Below are positions 9,110 through 16,444 of a DNA stretch of 64,000 bases, one piece after another. The notes under the pieces were generated by a model. The model worked only from the letters and a program-made list of their open reading frames with translations, searched no databases and had not been told where the DNA came from. How positions within the stretch are numbered: position 1 is the first letter of the stretch; the number at the start of each line of letters is the position of its first letter. Source of the DNA: Liquorilactobacillus cacaonum DSM 21116. GTDB lineage: Bacteria; Bacillota; Bacilli; Lactobacillales; Lactobacillaceae. The DNA is taken from the NCBI RefSeq assembly GCF_001436735.1, contig NZ_AYZE01000014.1:63409-127408 (forward strand), read 5' to 3'. The position numbers and the translations under genes were made by a program.

Positions 9110-10273
9110 TTGAAAAATAGGGTCGTTTTACTTGCGAGTATGTTTGTTAATATGGGAATTGGATTAATTATGCCGATTACAACACTTTTTATTCATGAAA
9201 AGTTAAAACAAAGCTTGGTGGTTGCAGGGTATGTTTTGATGGGTTTTTCAATTGCAATGGTGCTAGGAAATCTTTTGGGTGGCTTTTTATTAGATCGATG
9301 GAGAGTAAAGGGGACTCATTATCTAGGTGGGATTATTGTAATAGGTTCTTTGGCAATAATTGCGTTGTATCCAATATGGCCACTATATGCTTTTATTGTA
9401 GTTTTTTATGGATTGGGATTAGGAATTTTGAATTCAGCTGTTAATGGTTATATTGCATATTTACAAAAAAAGGATAACGCTATTTTTACAAATGCTTATT
9501 GGCTAGCAAATGTAGGAATGGGAGTTTCAACTTTTTTATCTGGAATTTTATTTTCAATTGGGATTAGGGCAGTTTTTTTAAGCTCTATGTTCCTATTTAT
9601 TATTACGATAATCATGATTATTTTTTATTTTAAGCCGATTGAACAAAAACGTAAGACAAAAAAGGATTCCATCGGAAAAATCGGAAGAGATGAAAAATCA
9701 TTAGTTAGTCTTGGCATAATTTGTCTGACAGTTATTATTGTTTGGATTGGATATGAGCAGTGGAATAGCAATATATCAGTACTAATGTTAAGTAAGGGTA
9801 TATCTGTGCAAAAATATAGTTTTTTGTTCACAATTTCGACATTGGAGATTATAATTTTTCAACCGCTTATGCGTCCGTTATTTAAGTCAAGTTTCAAAAG
9901 CGAAAAAAAACGGGTTATTTTAGGTGTCTTGATGTTTGCATTGTCATATTTGCTGATTTTAAATGCGACAACTTATTGGCGCTTTATTTTGGGTATAACA
10001 GCTCTTTCAATAGGTGACATTCTCGCATTAACGACATTACCAGCACTTCTAAATAGATATGCCAATGATTCAAATCGTGCATCAATTCAATCGGTAAGTA
10101 GTACTGCTGGATCGCTAGGAAGGTCGCTGGGCCCGTTAATGGGTGGATATATAATTTCACAGTATAGTTATAATATACTGTTTATTATGATTTTTAGTGC
10201 GCATTTAATTTTATTACCATTGATAATGTCATTAAAAAAAAGTATTGGGTTTGATGGAGAAAGGGGAAAATAA
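9110..10273 (+). CDS. MFS transporter, drug:H+ antiporter 1-like
   Basis: A 387-residue transporter with about twelve hydrophobic helices. The loop GGFLLDRW after the second helix is an MFS motif A variant, and the N-terminal MPITTLFIHEKL is common in DHA1 multidrug exporters of lactic acid bacteria. The substrate cannot be read from sequence. It starts with TTG preceded by GGTTGGTGTGAT, a site resembling the GGTGAT half of the ribosome binding sequence. The next gene, a Nudix hydrolase, begins one base after the stop codon, indicating one transcript. Confidence 0.8.
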   Translation: MKNRVVLLASMFVNMGIGLIMPITTLFIHEKLKQSLVVAGYVLMGFSIAMVLGNLLGGFLLDRWRVKGTHYLGGIIVIGSLAIIALYPIWPLYAFIVVFYGLGLGILNSAVNGYIAYLQKKDNAIFTNAYWLANVGMGVSTFLSGILFSIGIRAVFLSSMFLFIITIIMIIFYFKPIEQKRKTKKDSIGKIGRDEKSLVSLGIICLTVIIVWIGYEQWNSNISVLMLSKGISVQKYSFLFTISTLEIIIFQPLMRPLFKSSFKSEKKRVILGVLMFALSYLLILNATTYWRFILGITALSIGDILALTTLPALLNRYANDSNRASIQSVSSTAGSLGRSLGPLMGGYIISQYSYNILFIMIFSAHLILLPLIMSLKKSIGFDGERGK

Positions 10274-10274
10274 A

Positions 10275-10784
10275 ATGAATGAGAATATATATAGTGATAA
10301 TTTTGACGAAAATTGGGATATATATGATAAAGCCCTTAGAAAAATTGGTATTAGGAAAAGAAGAGAAGTTTTAGAAGATGGTGAATTTCATCTAGTAGTT
10401 GGTGTTTTTTTATTTGACAAAGATGGGAATGTATTACTACAAAAAAGGTCAATGACAAAACTAAATAATCCAGGTCAATGGCAAGAATCAGCAGGAGGAT
10501 CTGTGCTTAGTGGTGAGACAGCCGTTAATGCAATTCAAAGGGAACTTGAAGAAGAATTGGGTTTGACAACAAAATTTAGTCAGGAAGACTGTTTTTTTCA
10601 AAATATTAACAAGGACTGGATCACAATCTGGTTTAGCAAAGAATTGGATTTTGATATTAAAAATTTGGTCATCCAAGAACTAGAAGTTGATAAGATTGTA
10701 TTGCTTAAAATTGAAGATGCTATTAACTATTTAAAATCAAGCAAACTTAAAAATATTTTGGTAGAAGCAAGTCGAAACATTTAG
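10275..10784 (+). CDS. Nudix hydrolase, IDI/YfcD-like
   Basis: A 169-residue protein with a complete Nudix box at residues 75-97 (GSVLSGE, then RELEEELGL, matching GX5EX7REUXEEXGU). The N-terminal layout, NEN...DENWDIYDKALRKIGIRKR followed by FHLVVGVFLFD, resembles the isopentenyl-diphosphate isomerase-like subgroup of Nudix enzymes. Such enzymes hydrolyse nucleoside diphosphate derivatives, but the substrate here is unknown. ATG 10275 has a GAAAGGGG site within the end of the MFS gene; a longer in-frame start at 10245 would overlap that gene and has no site. It is probably co-translated with the transporter. Confidence 0.85.
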   Translation: MNENIYSDNFDENWDIYDKALRKIGIRKRREVLEDGEFHLVVGVFLFDKDGNVLLQKRSMTKLNNPGQWQESAGGSVLSGETAVNAIQRELEEELGLTTKFSQEDCFFQNINKDWITIWFSKELDFDIKNLVIQELEVDKIVLLKIEDAINYLKSSKLKNILVEASRNI

Positions 10785-10831
10785 CAATTCTAAAAATTTG
10801 CAGTTGAGCTGATGAAAAATAAAGAATCAAG

Positions 10832-10860
10832 GTAACATAATTTTTTTTGTGTTGTATAAT
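10832..10860 (+). promoter_or_regulatory. Probable sigma-A promoter of the RpiB-like gene
   Basis: A perfect TATAAT at 10855-10860 lies 17 nt after GTAACA, a four-of-six match to the -35 box. It is 41 nt upstream of the proposed start codon. Confidence 0.55.
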
Positions 10861-10901
10861 CAATTTATATCTTATTATTAGATTTTTAAGGAGAGATGAT
10901 A

Positions 10902-11369
10902 TTGAAAATAGTTTTAGCAAGTGATCATGCTGGTGTAGCTTTAAAAAAAGAAATTAGTGAATTTTTAACTTCTTTGGGACACGAGGTAAATGACTTAGGC
11001 CCATTTAATAGCGATGCTGTTGACTTATCAGATTATGTATATCCTGCTTCACTTGAAGTAGCAAAGAAAAATGCTGATCGTGGTATTTTCATTGATGGAG
11101 TAGGATATGGTAGTGCAATGATTGCTAATCGAATTTTAGGTGTGGATGCAGTTGTATGTCAAGATCCATTTTGCGCAAAACTTGCTCGTCAACATACTGA
11201 CAGCAATGTTTTATGCTTGGGTGGGAAAATTATTGGCTCTGCAATTGCATTAGATATAGTTGATGTATGGATGAAAACAGAATTTTTGAACCAAGAAAAA
11301 TATATTAGAAGAGTGAATAAGGTTAAAGAAATTTCAAAAAGACATTTGCGCTCAATAGATGAAATATGA
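10902..11369 (+). CDS. RpiB/LacA/LacB family sugar-phosphate isomerase, atypical active site
   Basis: A 155-residue protein. MKIVLASDHAGVALK is the typical N-terminus of ribose-5-phosphate isomerase B and of the galactose-6-phosphate isomerase subunits. At the position of the usual catalytic cysteine in CGTGIG, the sequence reads DGVGYG (Asp65), so the acid/base mechanism must differ from that of E. coli RpiB. RQH...NVLCLG later is conserved. No lac or tagatose genes surround it. The TTG at 10902 is chosen because an ATG at 10896 abuts AAGGAGAG, while the TTG has 8-nt spacing. The substrate is uncertain. Confidence 0.8.
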   Translation: MKIVLASDHAGVALKKEISEFLTSLGHEVNDLGPFNSDAVDLSDYVYPASLEVAKKNADRGIFIDGVGYGSAMIANRILGVDAVVCQDPFCAKLARQHTDSNVLCLGGKIIGSAIALDIVDVWMKTEFLNQEKYIRRVNKVKEISKRHLRSIDEI

Positions 11370-11406
11370 GTTGATTGATTTAATTTAATGTTATATTGCA
11401 AGAAAT

Positions 11407-11444
11407 GGAGGAGAGTCAAAAGTTATTAACTTGATTCATCCTCC
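11407..11444 (+). terminator. Probable terminator hairpin
   Basis: GGAGGA and TCCTCC plus inner GTCAA/TTGAT pairing form a long imperfect stem shortly after the RpiB-like gene. The tail AATTTGTT is only moderately T-rich. Confidence 0.6.
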
Positions 11445-11580
11445 AATTTGTTAGGCTAAAAATAACTTGTTGAAGCCAAATGTAAAATTGATTATAGTAA
11501 AATACACGTAAATTTTTATTGAATTTGTAAAGTACATAATTCTAAATAATAATTAGTAGGTACACTAGGGGGTTGGGAAC

Positions 11581-11904
11581 ATGACAATTAATGAACATCA
11601 AGACTGGTTAGTTGATTTTTATAAAGGGAGAAATTGGTATCACTTTTCACCAATGAACCGATTAGTATTTCTAAATGAAGAAGTCGGAGAACTCTCGCGT
11701 GCGATTCGAACAATTGAATTAAATGGGAGAGATCATCCGGGTGATAAGCCATTAACTGGTGATGAAAGAATTGATAATCTCAAGGAAGAATTAGCTGATT
11801 GTTTTGATCAGTTATTGATTATTTGTTCCCAGTACGGGTTACATTATAATGAACTAAGCAATTATAGTGAAAGTAAGTTAACAAAAAGATTTGAAAATAG
11901 CTAA
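11581..11904 (+). CDS. MazG-like nucleotide pyrophosphohydrolase
   Basis: A 107-residue all-alpha protein. NEEVGELSRA (Glu33, Glu34, Glu37) and EELADCFDQ (Glu70, Asp73) form the EExxE...ExxD magnesium-binding pattern of MazG/dUTPase-like NTP pyrophosphatases. Small one-domain members of this type remove aberrant nucleotides, but the substrate is not predicted. The ATG follows GGGGGTTGGG. The aminopeptidase gene starts 15 nt after its stop, so the two are probably cotranscribed. Confidence 0.75.
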   Translation: MTINEHQDWLVDFYKGRNWYHFSPMNRLVFLNEEVGELSRAIRTIELNGRDHPGDKPLTGDERIDNLKEELADCFDQLLIICSQYGLHYNELSNYSESKLTKRFENS

Positions 11905-11918
11905 GGGGAGTGTCTTCT

Positions 11919-12995
11919 TTGACAAAAAAACAGGAATTAAATCTTATTGAGAAATTATCAAATGCTTATGGAGTTTCTGGGTTTGAACATGATGTATCAG
12001 AGATTGTACAAGAATATGGTAGGCCATTTGCTACAGTATCAAAAGATACCATGTGTAATACTTACGTACGACCACAAGCTGATGATAGTCGGCCAACTTT
12101 AATGTTAGATGCACATTTAGATGAAGTTGGATTTATGATTCAGGCTATTAAGCCCAATGGAACGGCATCTTTTGTGACTGTTGGAGGGTGGGTTCCAGCC
12201 AATGTTACTGCAGAGCGAGTTAAGATAAAGAATCGAAATGGTGAGTGGATATCTGGAATAATTGCAACAAAACCACCTCATTATATGTCAGCTGCAGAAC
12301 GTAAGCAGCCTATAGAAATTGCTAACTTAGTAATTGACTTTGGAACAGTTTCGGCGCAAGAGACAATTGAGTTATTAAAAATTGGCACGGGTTGTCCGGT
12401 AGTTCCTGATGTAAAGTGGGAATATAACGAAAAGCTTGATGTTATGATGGGCAAAGCATTTGATAATCGTATTGGAACAGCTGTTGTTTTAAGTGCAATC
12501 GAGAAAATTACACAAAAAAATGAAAAATTAGGAGTGAATGTTGTTGGTGCATTGGCTGCTCAAGAAGAGGTAGGTTGTCGGGGTGCTAAGGTCACTGTTC
12601 GCAATATTAAGCCAGACATTGCAATTTGTTTAGATGGTTGTCCTGCAGATGATACTTTCACTCCAGAGTGGCTTATTCAGACTGGGATGAAAAGGGGTCC
12701 AATGTTACGCGATATGGATACAACTTTTATTGCGACACCTGCATTTCAAAAATTAGCTGTTGATACAGCACAAGAAAATAAAATTCCTTATACAAGAGCT
12801 GTGCGTACGGGTGGTGGCGTGAATGCTAGTGAACTACTAGTGTATGAAGGTGTTCCTACAATTTGTATTGGAATACCAGTTCGTTACGAACATACACATC
12901 ATACAATAGTTGCTTATGAGGATTTCAAAAATACAGTTGATTTAGTGGTTGCCCTAATTGAGAAGTTAGATAAAAAAATAATCACTGAGTTTTGA
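11919..12995 (+). CDS. M42 family metallo-aminopeptidase (PepA/YsdC-like)
   Basis: A 358-residue cytoplasmic peptidase of the glutamyl/deblocking aminopeptidase family, which forms tetrahedral dodecamers. The dinuclear metal ligands are visible: DAHLDEVG (His66, Asp68), AFDNRIG (bridging Asp), AQEEVGCRG (catalytic Glu pair), CLDGCPADDT and a late YEHTHH histidine. It trims short peptides, consistent with the peptide importer encoded at 23-30 kb. A GTG at 11910 overlaps the AAGGGGAG site; the TTG at 11919 has 8-nt spacing and gives MTKKQELNLIEK. It is followed by a 58-residue membrane protein gene. Confidence 0.88.
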   Translation: MTKKQELNLIEKLSNAYGVSGFEHDVSEIVQEYGRPFATVSKDTMCNTYVRPQADDSRPTLMLDAHLDEVGFMIQAIKPNGTASFVTVGGWVPANVTAERVKIKNRNGEWISGIIATKPPHYMSAAERKQPIEIANLVIDFGTVSAQETIELLKIGTGCPVVPDVKWEYNEKLDVMMGKAFDNRIGTAVVLSAIEKITQKNEKLGVNVVGALAAQEEVGCRGAKVTVRNIKPDIAICLDGCPADDTFTPEWLIQTGMKRGPMLRDMDTTFIATPAFQKLAVDTAQENKIPYTRAVRTGGGVNASELLVYEGVPTICIGIPVRYEHTHHTIVAYEDFKNTVDLVVALIEKLDKKIITEF

Positions 12996-13015
12996 TATAG
13001 AAGGGATAAAAGTTA

Positions 13016-13192
13016 ATGACTAAAGTCGAATATTTTTTATTATTAGTTCCGCTTATTACAACAGGTATAAGTTTGGCTTTAGAAATTTATACTGGAAAAC
13101 TTTTGTCGGTTACCTTTTTTATGAATCTTGTTGCGTTTTTGAGTATGGTTATTTTGAATTATGCTATATTGAATGAAAATAAGAAAAAGTAA
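13016..13192 (+). CDS. Small two-helix membrane protein of unknown function
   Basis: A 58-residue reading frame starting MTKVEYFLLLVPLITT, with two hydrophobic segments (about residues 6-23 and 31-51) and a charged ENKKK tail. AAGGGA precedes the ATG at 9-nt spacing. The frame lies between the aminopeptidase (20 nt upstream) and the SDR gene (36 nt downstream), so all three are probably on one message. I recognise no family. The site, spacing and compact membrane topology make it a likely real microprotein. Confidence 0.6.
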   Translation: MTKVEYFLLLVPLITTGISLALEIYTGKLLSVTFFMNLVAFLSMVILNYAILNENKKK

Positions 13193-13228
13193 TAATAAAC
13201 AATATTTTATAAAAAGAGGTAATTAGAA

Positions 13229-14005
13229 ATGACGAAAAACAAATATGATTTTTCCAAAAAAACGGTTTTAATTACAGGCGCTGGCAGTGGAATTGGTCGT
13301 GCGATAACAAAGGCTTATCTTGATAATGGGGCCAATGTTGTGATTGTTGGCAGAAGAGAGAGTGCATTATTAGAGACTGTTAGTGGGTATGAAAAAGAAC
13401 GCTACTTAATTATTGCTAAGGATATTTCAATCCCAGAAAATTCAGTTAAAATTGTCGAAAGTGCCGTCAAACATTTTGGGAAAATTGATGTTGTCGTAAA
13501 TAATGCTGCTGTCTTAGTTAATGGTGAAATTCAAGATATGTTACTTTCCGATTGGGAAAAAATTCGATCAATTAATATTGATGCATTTGTTTATCTTGCA
13601 CAGGCAGTCTATCCTGAATTACTCAAATCAAAGGGAAATCTGGTCGCAACTTCGTCAGTTTCAGGAAGCTTTGGAGATTGGGGACAATCAGCTTACAATG
13701 CTACTAAACATGCAATAAACGGATTTGTACGCTCAATTGCGCTTGATTGGGGAACAGATGGTATCCGGGTAAATGCGGTAGCTCCTGCATTTACCAAAAC
13801 TGAAATGACATTAGGAATAGGGAATACTGAAAAGGAATTGCAACCTTTTATAAATCGAATTGCTTTAGGTAGGCCGGGTAGACCTGAAGATGTAGCTCCT
13901 GCGGTTTTATTTTTGTCGTCAGGGGATGCCACATACATTACAGGAACTATATTAACTGTTGATGGAGGAACTAGTGCTTCAAGTGGACAACCACATATTG
14001 GATAA
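13229..14005 (+). CDS. Short-chain dehydrogenase/reductase
   Basis: A 258-residue classical SDR with a Rossmann fold. TGAGSGIG (17-24) binds the dinucleotide, NNAA lies near 91-94, and the catalytic set is Ser142/143, Tyr156 and Lys160 (YNATK). The C-terminal VAPAFTKTEMT and GTILTVDGG are standard. GRRES after the second strand hints at NADP preference through its arginines, but this is a weak inference. The substrate is unknown. It follows the small membrane protein and precedes thiD by 23 nt. Confidence 0.88.
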   Translation: MTKNKYDFSKKTVLITGAGSGIGRAITKAYLDNGANVVIVGRRESALLETVSGYEKERYLIIAKDISIPENSVKIVESAVKHFGKIDVVVNNAAVLVNGEIQDMLLSDWEKIRSINIDAFVYLAQAVYPELLKSKGNLVATSSVSGSFGDWGQSAYNATKHAINGFVRSIALDWGTDGIRVNAVAPAFTKTEMTLGIGNTEKELQPFINRIALGRPGRPEDVAPAVLFLSSGDATYITGTILTVDGGTSASSGQPHIG

Positions 14006-14028
14006 TTTTTTTGGAAGAGATGATTTTT

Positions 14029-14835
14029 ATGGTAAATGAATATCCACAGGTAATGACTATCGCGGGTTCAGATAGCGATGGTAGCGCAGGGATGCAAGCA
14101 GACTTGCATACTTTTTTCACACGAAAGGTATACGGTATATCTGTAATGACCGCATGTGTGGCAGGAAATTCTTATGGAATCCATGCAAGTGTTTCTTTAC
14201 CACAAGATTTTATTAATCAGGAATTTGCAGATATTGCTGAGGATTTTAAAGTTAAAGCAACTAAAACTGGAATGTTGGCAGATTCGGCACTAATAAAAAA
14301 TGTAGTTGAGAATTATCAAAAATATGATTTTGGACCTTTGATTGTAGATCCTGTTATCATGACAAAGCATGGGAATATGTTATTAGAAGAGAGTGCATTT
14401 GAAACTTTACGAAGATTATTGGTACCCATAGCAACTGTGATTACTCCTAACTTTTATGAATCAGAAAAATTGACGGGAATGAAGATTAAAAATGATGATG
14501 ACTTAGAAGTTGCAGCACATAAACTTCAAGATATGGGTGCAAAAAATGTTGTAGCGAAGGGTTATCATCAAGATGAGACACAAAAAAAAGTTTGTGACTT
14601 TGTCCTTTTAGAGTCTGGAAAGAGTTTTTGGTTAAGTGCGCCCTATCATCACACAACCCATATTAATGGAACCGGAGATTCTTTGTCAGCGTGTATTGCA
14701 GCTGAAATAGGCAAGGAAAAAGGGATTGAAGAAGCAATTCGAACTGCAAAGGACTATGTCAACATGGCTATAGGGAGTGAAATTTCTGTTGGGCATAAAT
14801 TTGGTCCAATTAACCATTGGGCACCCAACAATTAA
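14029..14835 (+). CDS. thiD: Hydroxymethylpyrimidine/phosphomethylpyrimidine kinase (or pyridoxine kinase-like)
   Basis: A 268-residue ribokinase-superfamily enzyme. The N-terminal AGSDSDGSAGMQADLHTF and VMTACVAGNSYG regions match ThiD, which phosphorylates HMP and HMP-P for thiamine synthesis or salvage. GTGDSLSACIAAE near the C-terminus has the catalytic aspartate. In Firmicutes some ThiD-like proteins (PdxK type) act mainly on pyridoxine or pyridoxal, so the exact substrate is open. No other thiamine biosynthetic gene is adjacent; thiN lies 40 kb away. The ATG at 14029 fits GGAAGAG with 9-nt spacing; the upstream TTG at 14011 has no site. Confidence 0.8.
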   Translation: MVNEYPQVMTIAGSDSDGSAGMQADLHTFFTRKVYGISVMTACVAGNSYGIHASVSLPQDFINQEFADIAEDFKVKATKTGMLADSALIKNVVENYQKYDFGPLIVDPVIMTKHGNMLLEESAFETLRRLLVPIATVITPNFYESEKLTGMKIKNDDDLEVAAHKLQDMGAKNVVAKGYHQDETQKKVCDFVLLESGKSFWLSAPYHHTTHINGTGDSLSACIAAEIGKEKGIEEAIRTAKDYVNMAIGSEISVGHKFGPINHWAPNN

Positions 14836-14986
14836 TATTTTTTGCAATTGAGTAAAACAAAAAGTTGTTACGTATAATTTTTTAATGTTTAGTGAGTAGT
14901 TTTCAAAACTTTGAGTTTATTGATATCGATAGTTTTTTCTTTTCAAAAAGATTTTAATTGTAAAAAGTCAAAAGGAGTTGGAAGAA

Positions 14987-15730
14987 ATTTTCGAAGTTTG
15001 TTGTGGAAGTTATCAAGATGCACTTAATGCATATGTCGGGGGCGCAAAAAGAATTGAATTAAATAGTGCTCTATATTTGGGTGGATTGACACCAAGTGTT
15101 TCTAGCCTTAGATTAATCAAAAAAAATACAGATTTAAAAGTGATTTGTATGGTTAGACCACGGCCAGCAGGGTTTTATTATAATCAAGTGGAATTTAAAC
15201 AAATGTTATGTGAAGCCGAAGAGTTACTTGTCAGTGGTGCCGATGGGATTGCATTTGGCTGTTTGAATTTAGACTATTCAATTAATCTAAACCAGCTTAT
15301 TAAAATGGGAGAACTTATAAGAAAGTATCGTAAAGAGTCTGTTTTTCATCGTGCTTTCGATTGCACAATTGATACAACTACTGCAATAGAACAACTAATA
15401 AAATATAAGATTACACGTGTTTTAACTAGTGGACAGCAAGAAAATGCAGTAGATGGGAAGCAGTTAATTAAGAAGTTGCAGTCAAACTATGGCACAAAAA
15501 TTGAAATTTTAGCTGGTAGTGGGATTAAAGTTGAGAATGTACAAGAATTAATAGCATTCACAGGTGTTACACAGTTACATGCAAGTTGCAAGGCTTTTAA
15601 GACAGATCCAACAACAAGTGGATTACAGGTATCTTATGGTTATCATGAGGGTGTGCATAAAAATGATTTTGAAGAGGTTAATTCTGATATTGTTGAACAA
15701 TTGGTGACACTTGTTCGCAAAACAATATAG
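14987..15730 (+). CDS. cutC: CutC family protein, apparent AUU start
   Basis: A TIM-barrel protein of about 247 residues. EVCCGSYQDALNAYVGGAKRIELNSAL, interrupted here only by normal variation, is the CutC N-terminal strand; VRPRPAGFYYN, FHRAFDC, SGQQ, AGSGI and LHASCK follow in family order. CutC has been linked to copper homeostasis, but its true role is unclear. No ATG or GTG is available. A TTG at 14978 abuts the AAAGGAG site (14971-14977), whereas ATT at 14987 has ideal 9-nt spacing and places Met directly before FEVCC, as in other CutC proteins. I therefore start at ATT, with TTG 14978 as the alternative. Confidence 0.8.
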   Translation: MFEVCCGSYQDALNAYVGGAKRIELNSALYLGGLTPSVSSLRLIKKNTDLKVICMVRPRPAGFYYNQVEFKQMLCEAEELLVSGADGIAFGCLNLDYSINLNQLIKMGELIRKYRKESVFHRAFDCTIDTTTAIEQLIKYKITRVLTSGQQENAVDGKQLIKKLQSNYGTKIEILAGSGIKVENVQELIAFTGVTQLHASCKAFKTDPTTSGLQVSYGYHEGVHKNDFEEVNSDIVEQLVTLVRKTI

Positions 15731-15829
15731 TGTACTATTTGATTTAGTATGGTAAAGGCTTGCATTTTTAAATTTTACGCGTAAAAATTAGAATAATGAA
15801 TTACCACAAGATTGTTTGGAGGAATGAAA

Positions 15830-16252
15830 ATGGCAATGGAAAGAACTTTGATTCTTATTAAGCCCGATGGAGTTTCTGCAGGTCATATAGGTGAAATTAT
15901 CACGAGAATTGAACGCAAAGGTTATAAAATTGAAAAATTAAAAGTGACGTTAGCAACTGATGAACAGTTGAAACAACATTACATAGACAAAGTAGACAAA
16001 CCGTATTTTAGTGAAATCGAATCATACATGAAAGAAGGACCAATTGTTGCGATTGTTGCGAGTGGGATTAATATTATTGAAGCATTTCACAATATGGCAG
16101 GAAAAACAAATCCAACATTGGCAGCACCTGGGACTATTCGAGGAGATTTTGGATGTGAGTGGGAAGATGGGAATCTTAGGAATATCGTTCATAGTTCTGA
16201 TAAAGAAATCTCTGCTAAGAAAGAGATTAATATTTGGTTTCCAGAAACCTGA
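15830..16252 (+). CDS. ndk: Nucleoside-diphosphate kinase
   Basis: A 140-residue enzyme of the usual length that equilibrates NTP and dNTP pools through a phosphohistidine. MERTLILIKPDGV with Lys11, NPTLAAPGTIRGDF and NIVHSSD with catalytic His121 are all present. The ATG at 15830 is 7 nt after GGAGG; nearby ATGs at 15824 and 15836 are less well placed. It has its own strong terminator and appears monocistronic. Confidence 0.95.
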   Translation: MAMERTLILIKPDGVSAGHIGEIITRIERKGYKIEKLKVTLATDEQLKQHYIDKVDKPYFSEIESYMKEGPIVAIVASGINIIEAFHNMAGKTNPTLAAPGTIRGDFGCEWEDGNLRNIVHSSDKEISAKKEINIWFPET

Positions 16253-16293
16253 TAACACGAATAATTATATTTTAAAATTGTAGAGTAGTTGAC

Positions 16294-16318
16294 AAGCCTG
16301 AAAAAGGGCTTTTTTTTT
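16294..16318 (+). terminator. Rho-independent terminator after ndk
   Basis: AAGCC and GGCTT stem with a short A-rich loop, followed by nine T. Confidence 0.9.
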
Positions 16319-16444
16319 GAAGTAAAATTCTTAAAAAAAGGTAGATTAGTCTAAAAATCAATTAATTTTAGTTTGAAAACAAAATTTTTGAAGTGGTAAA
16401 TGATAAAATTGAATTGCTAAAAGTTGTTGAGAGGGGCTACTATT

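Noticed and set aside
16022-16283. Two open frames of about 78 codons in the ndk region
   Set aside because: They overlap the unambiguous ndk gene and show no family features.
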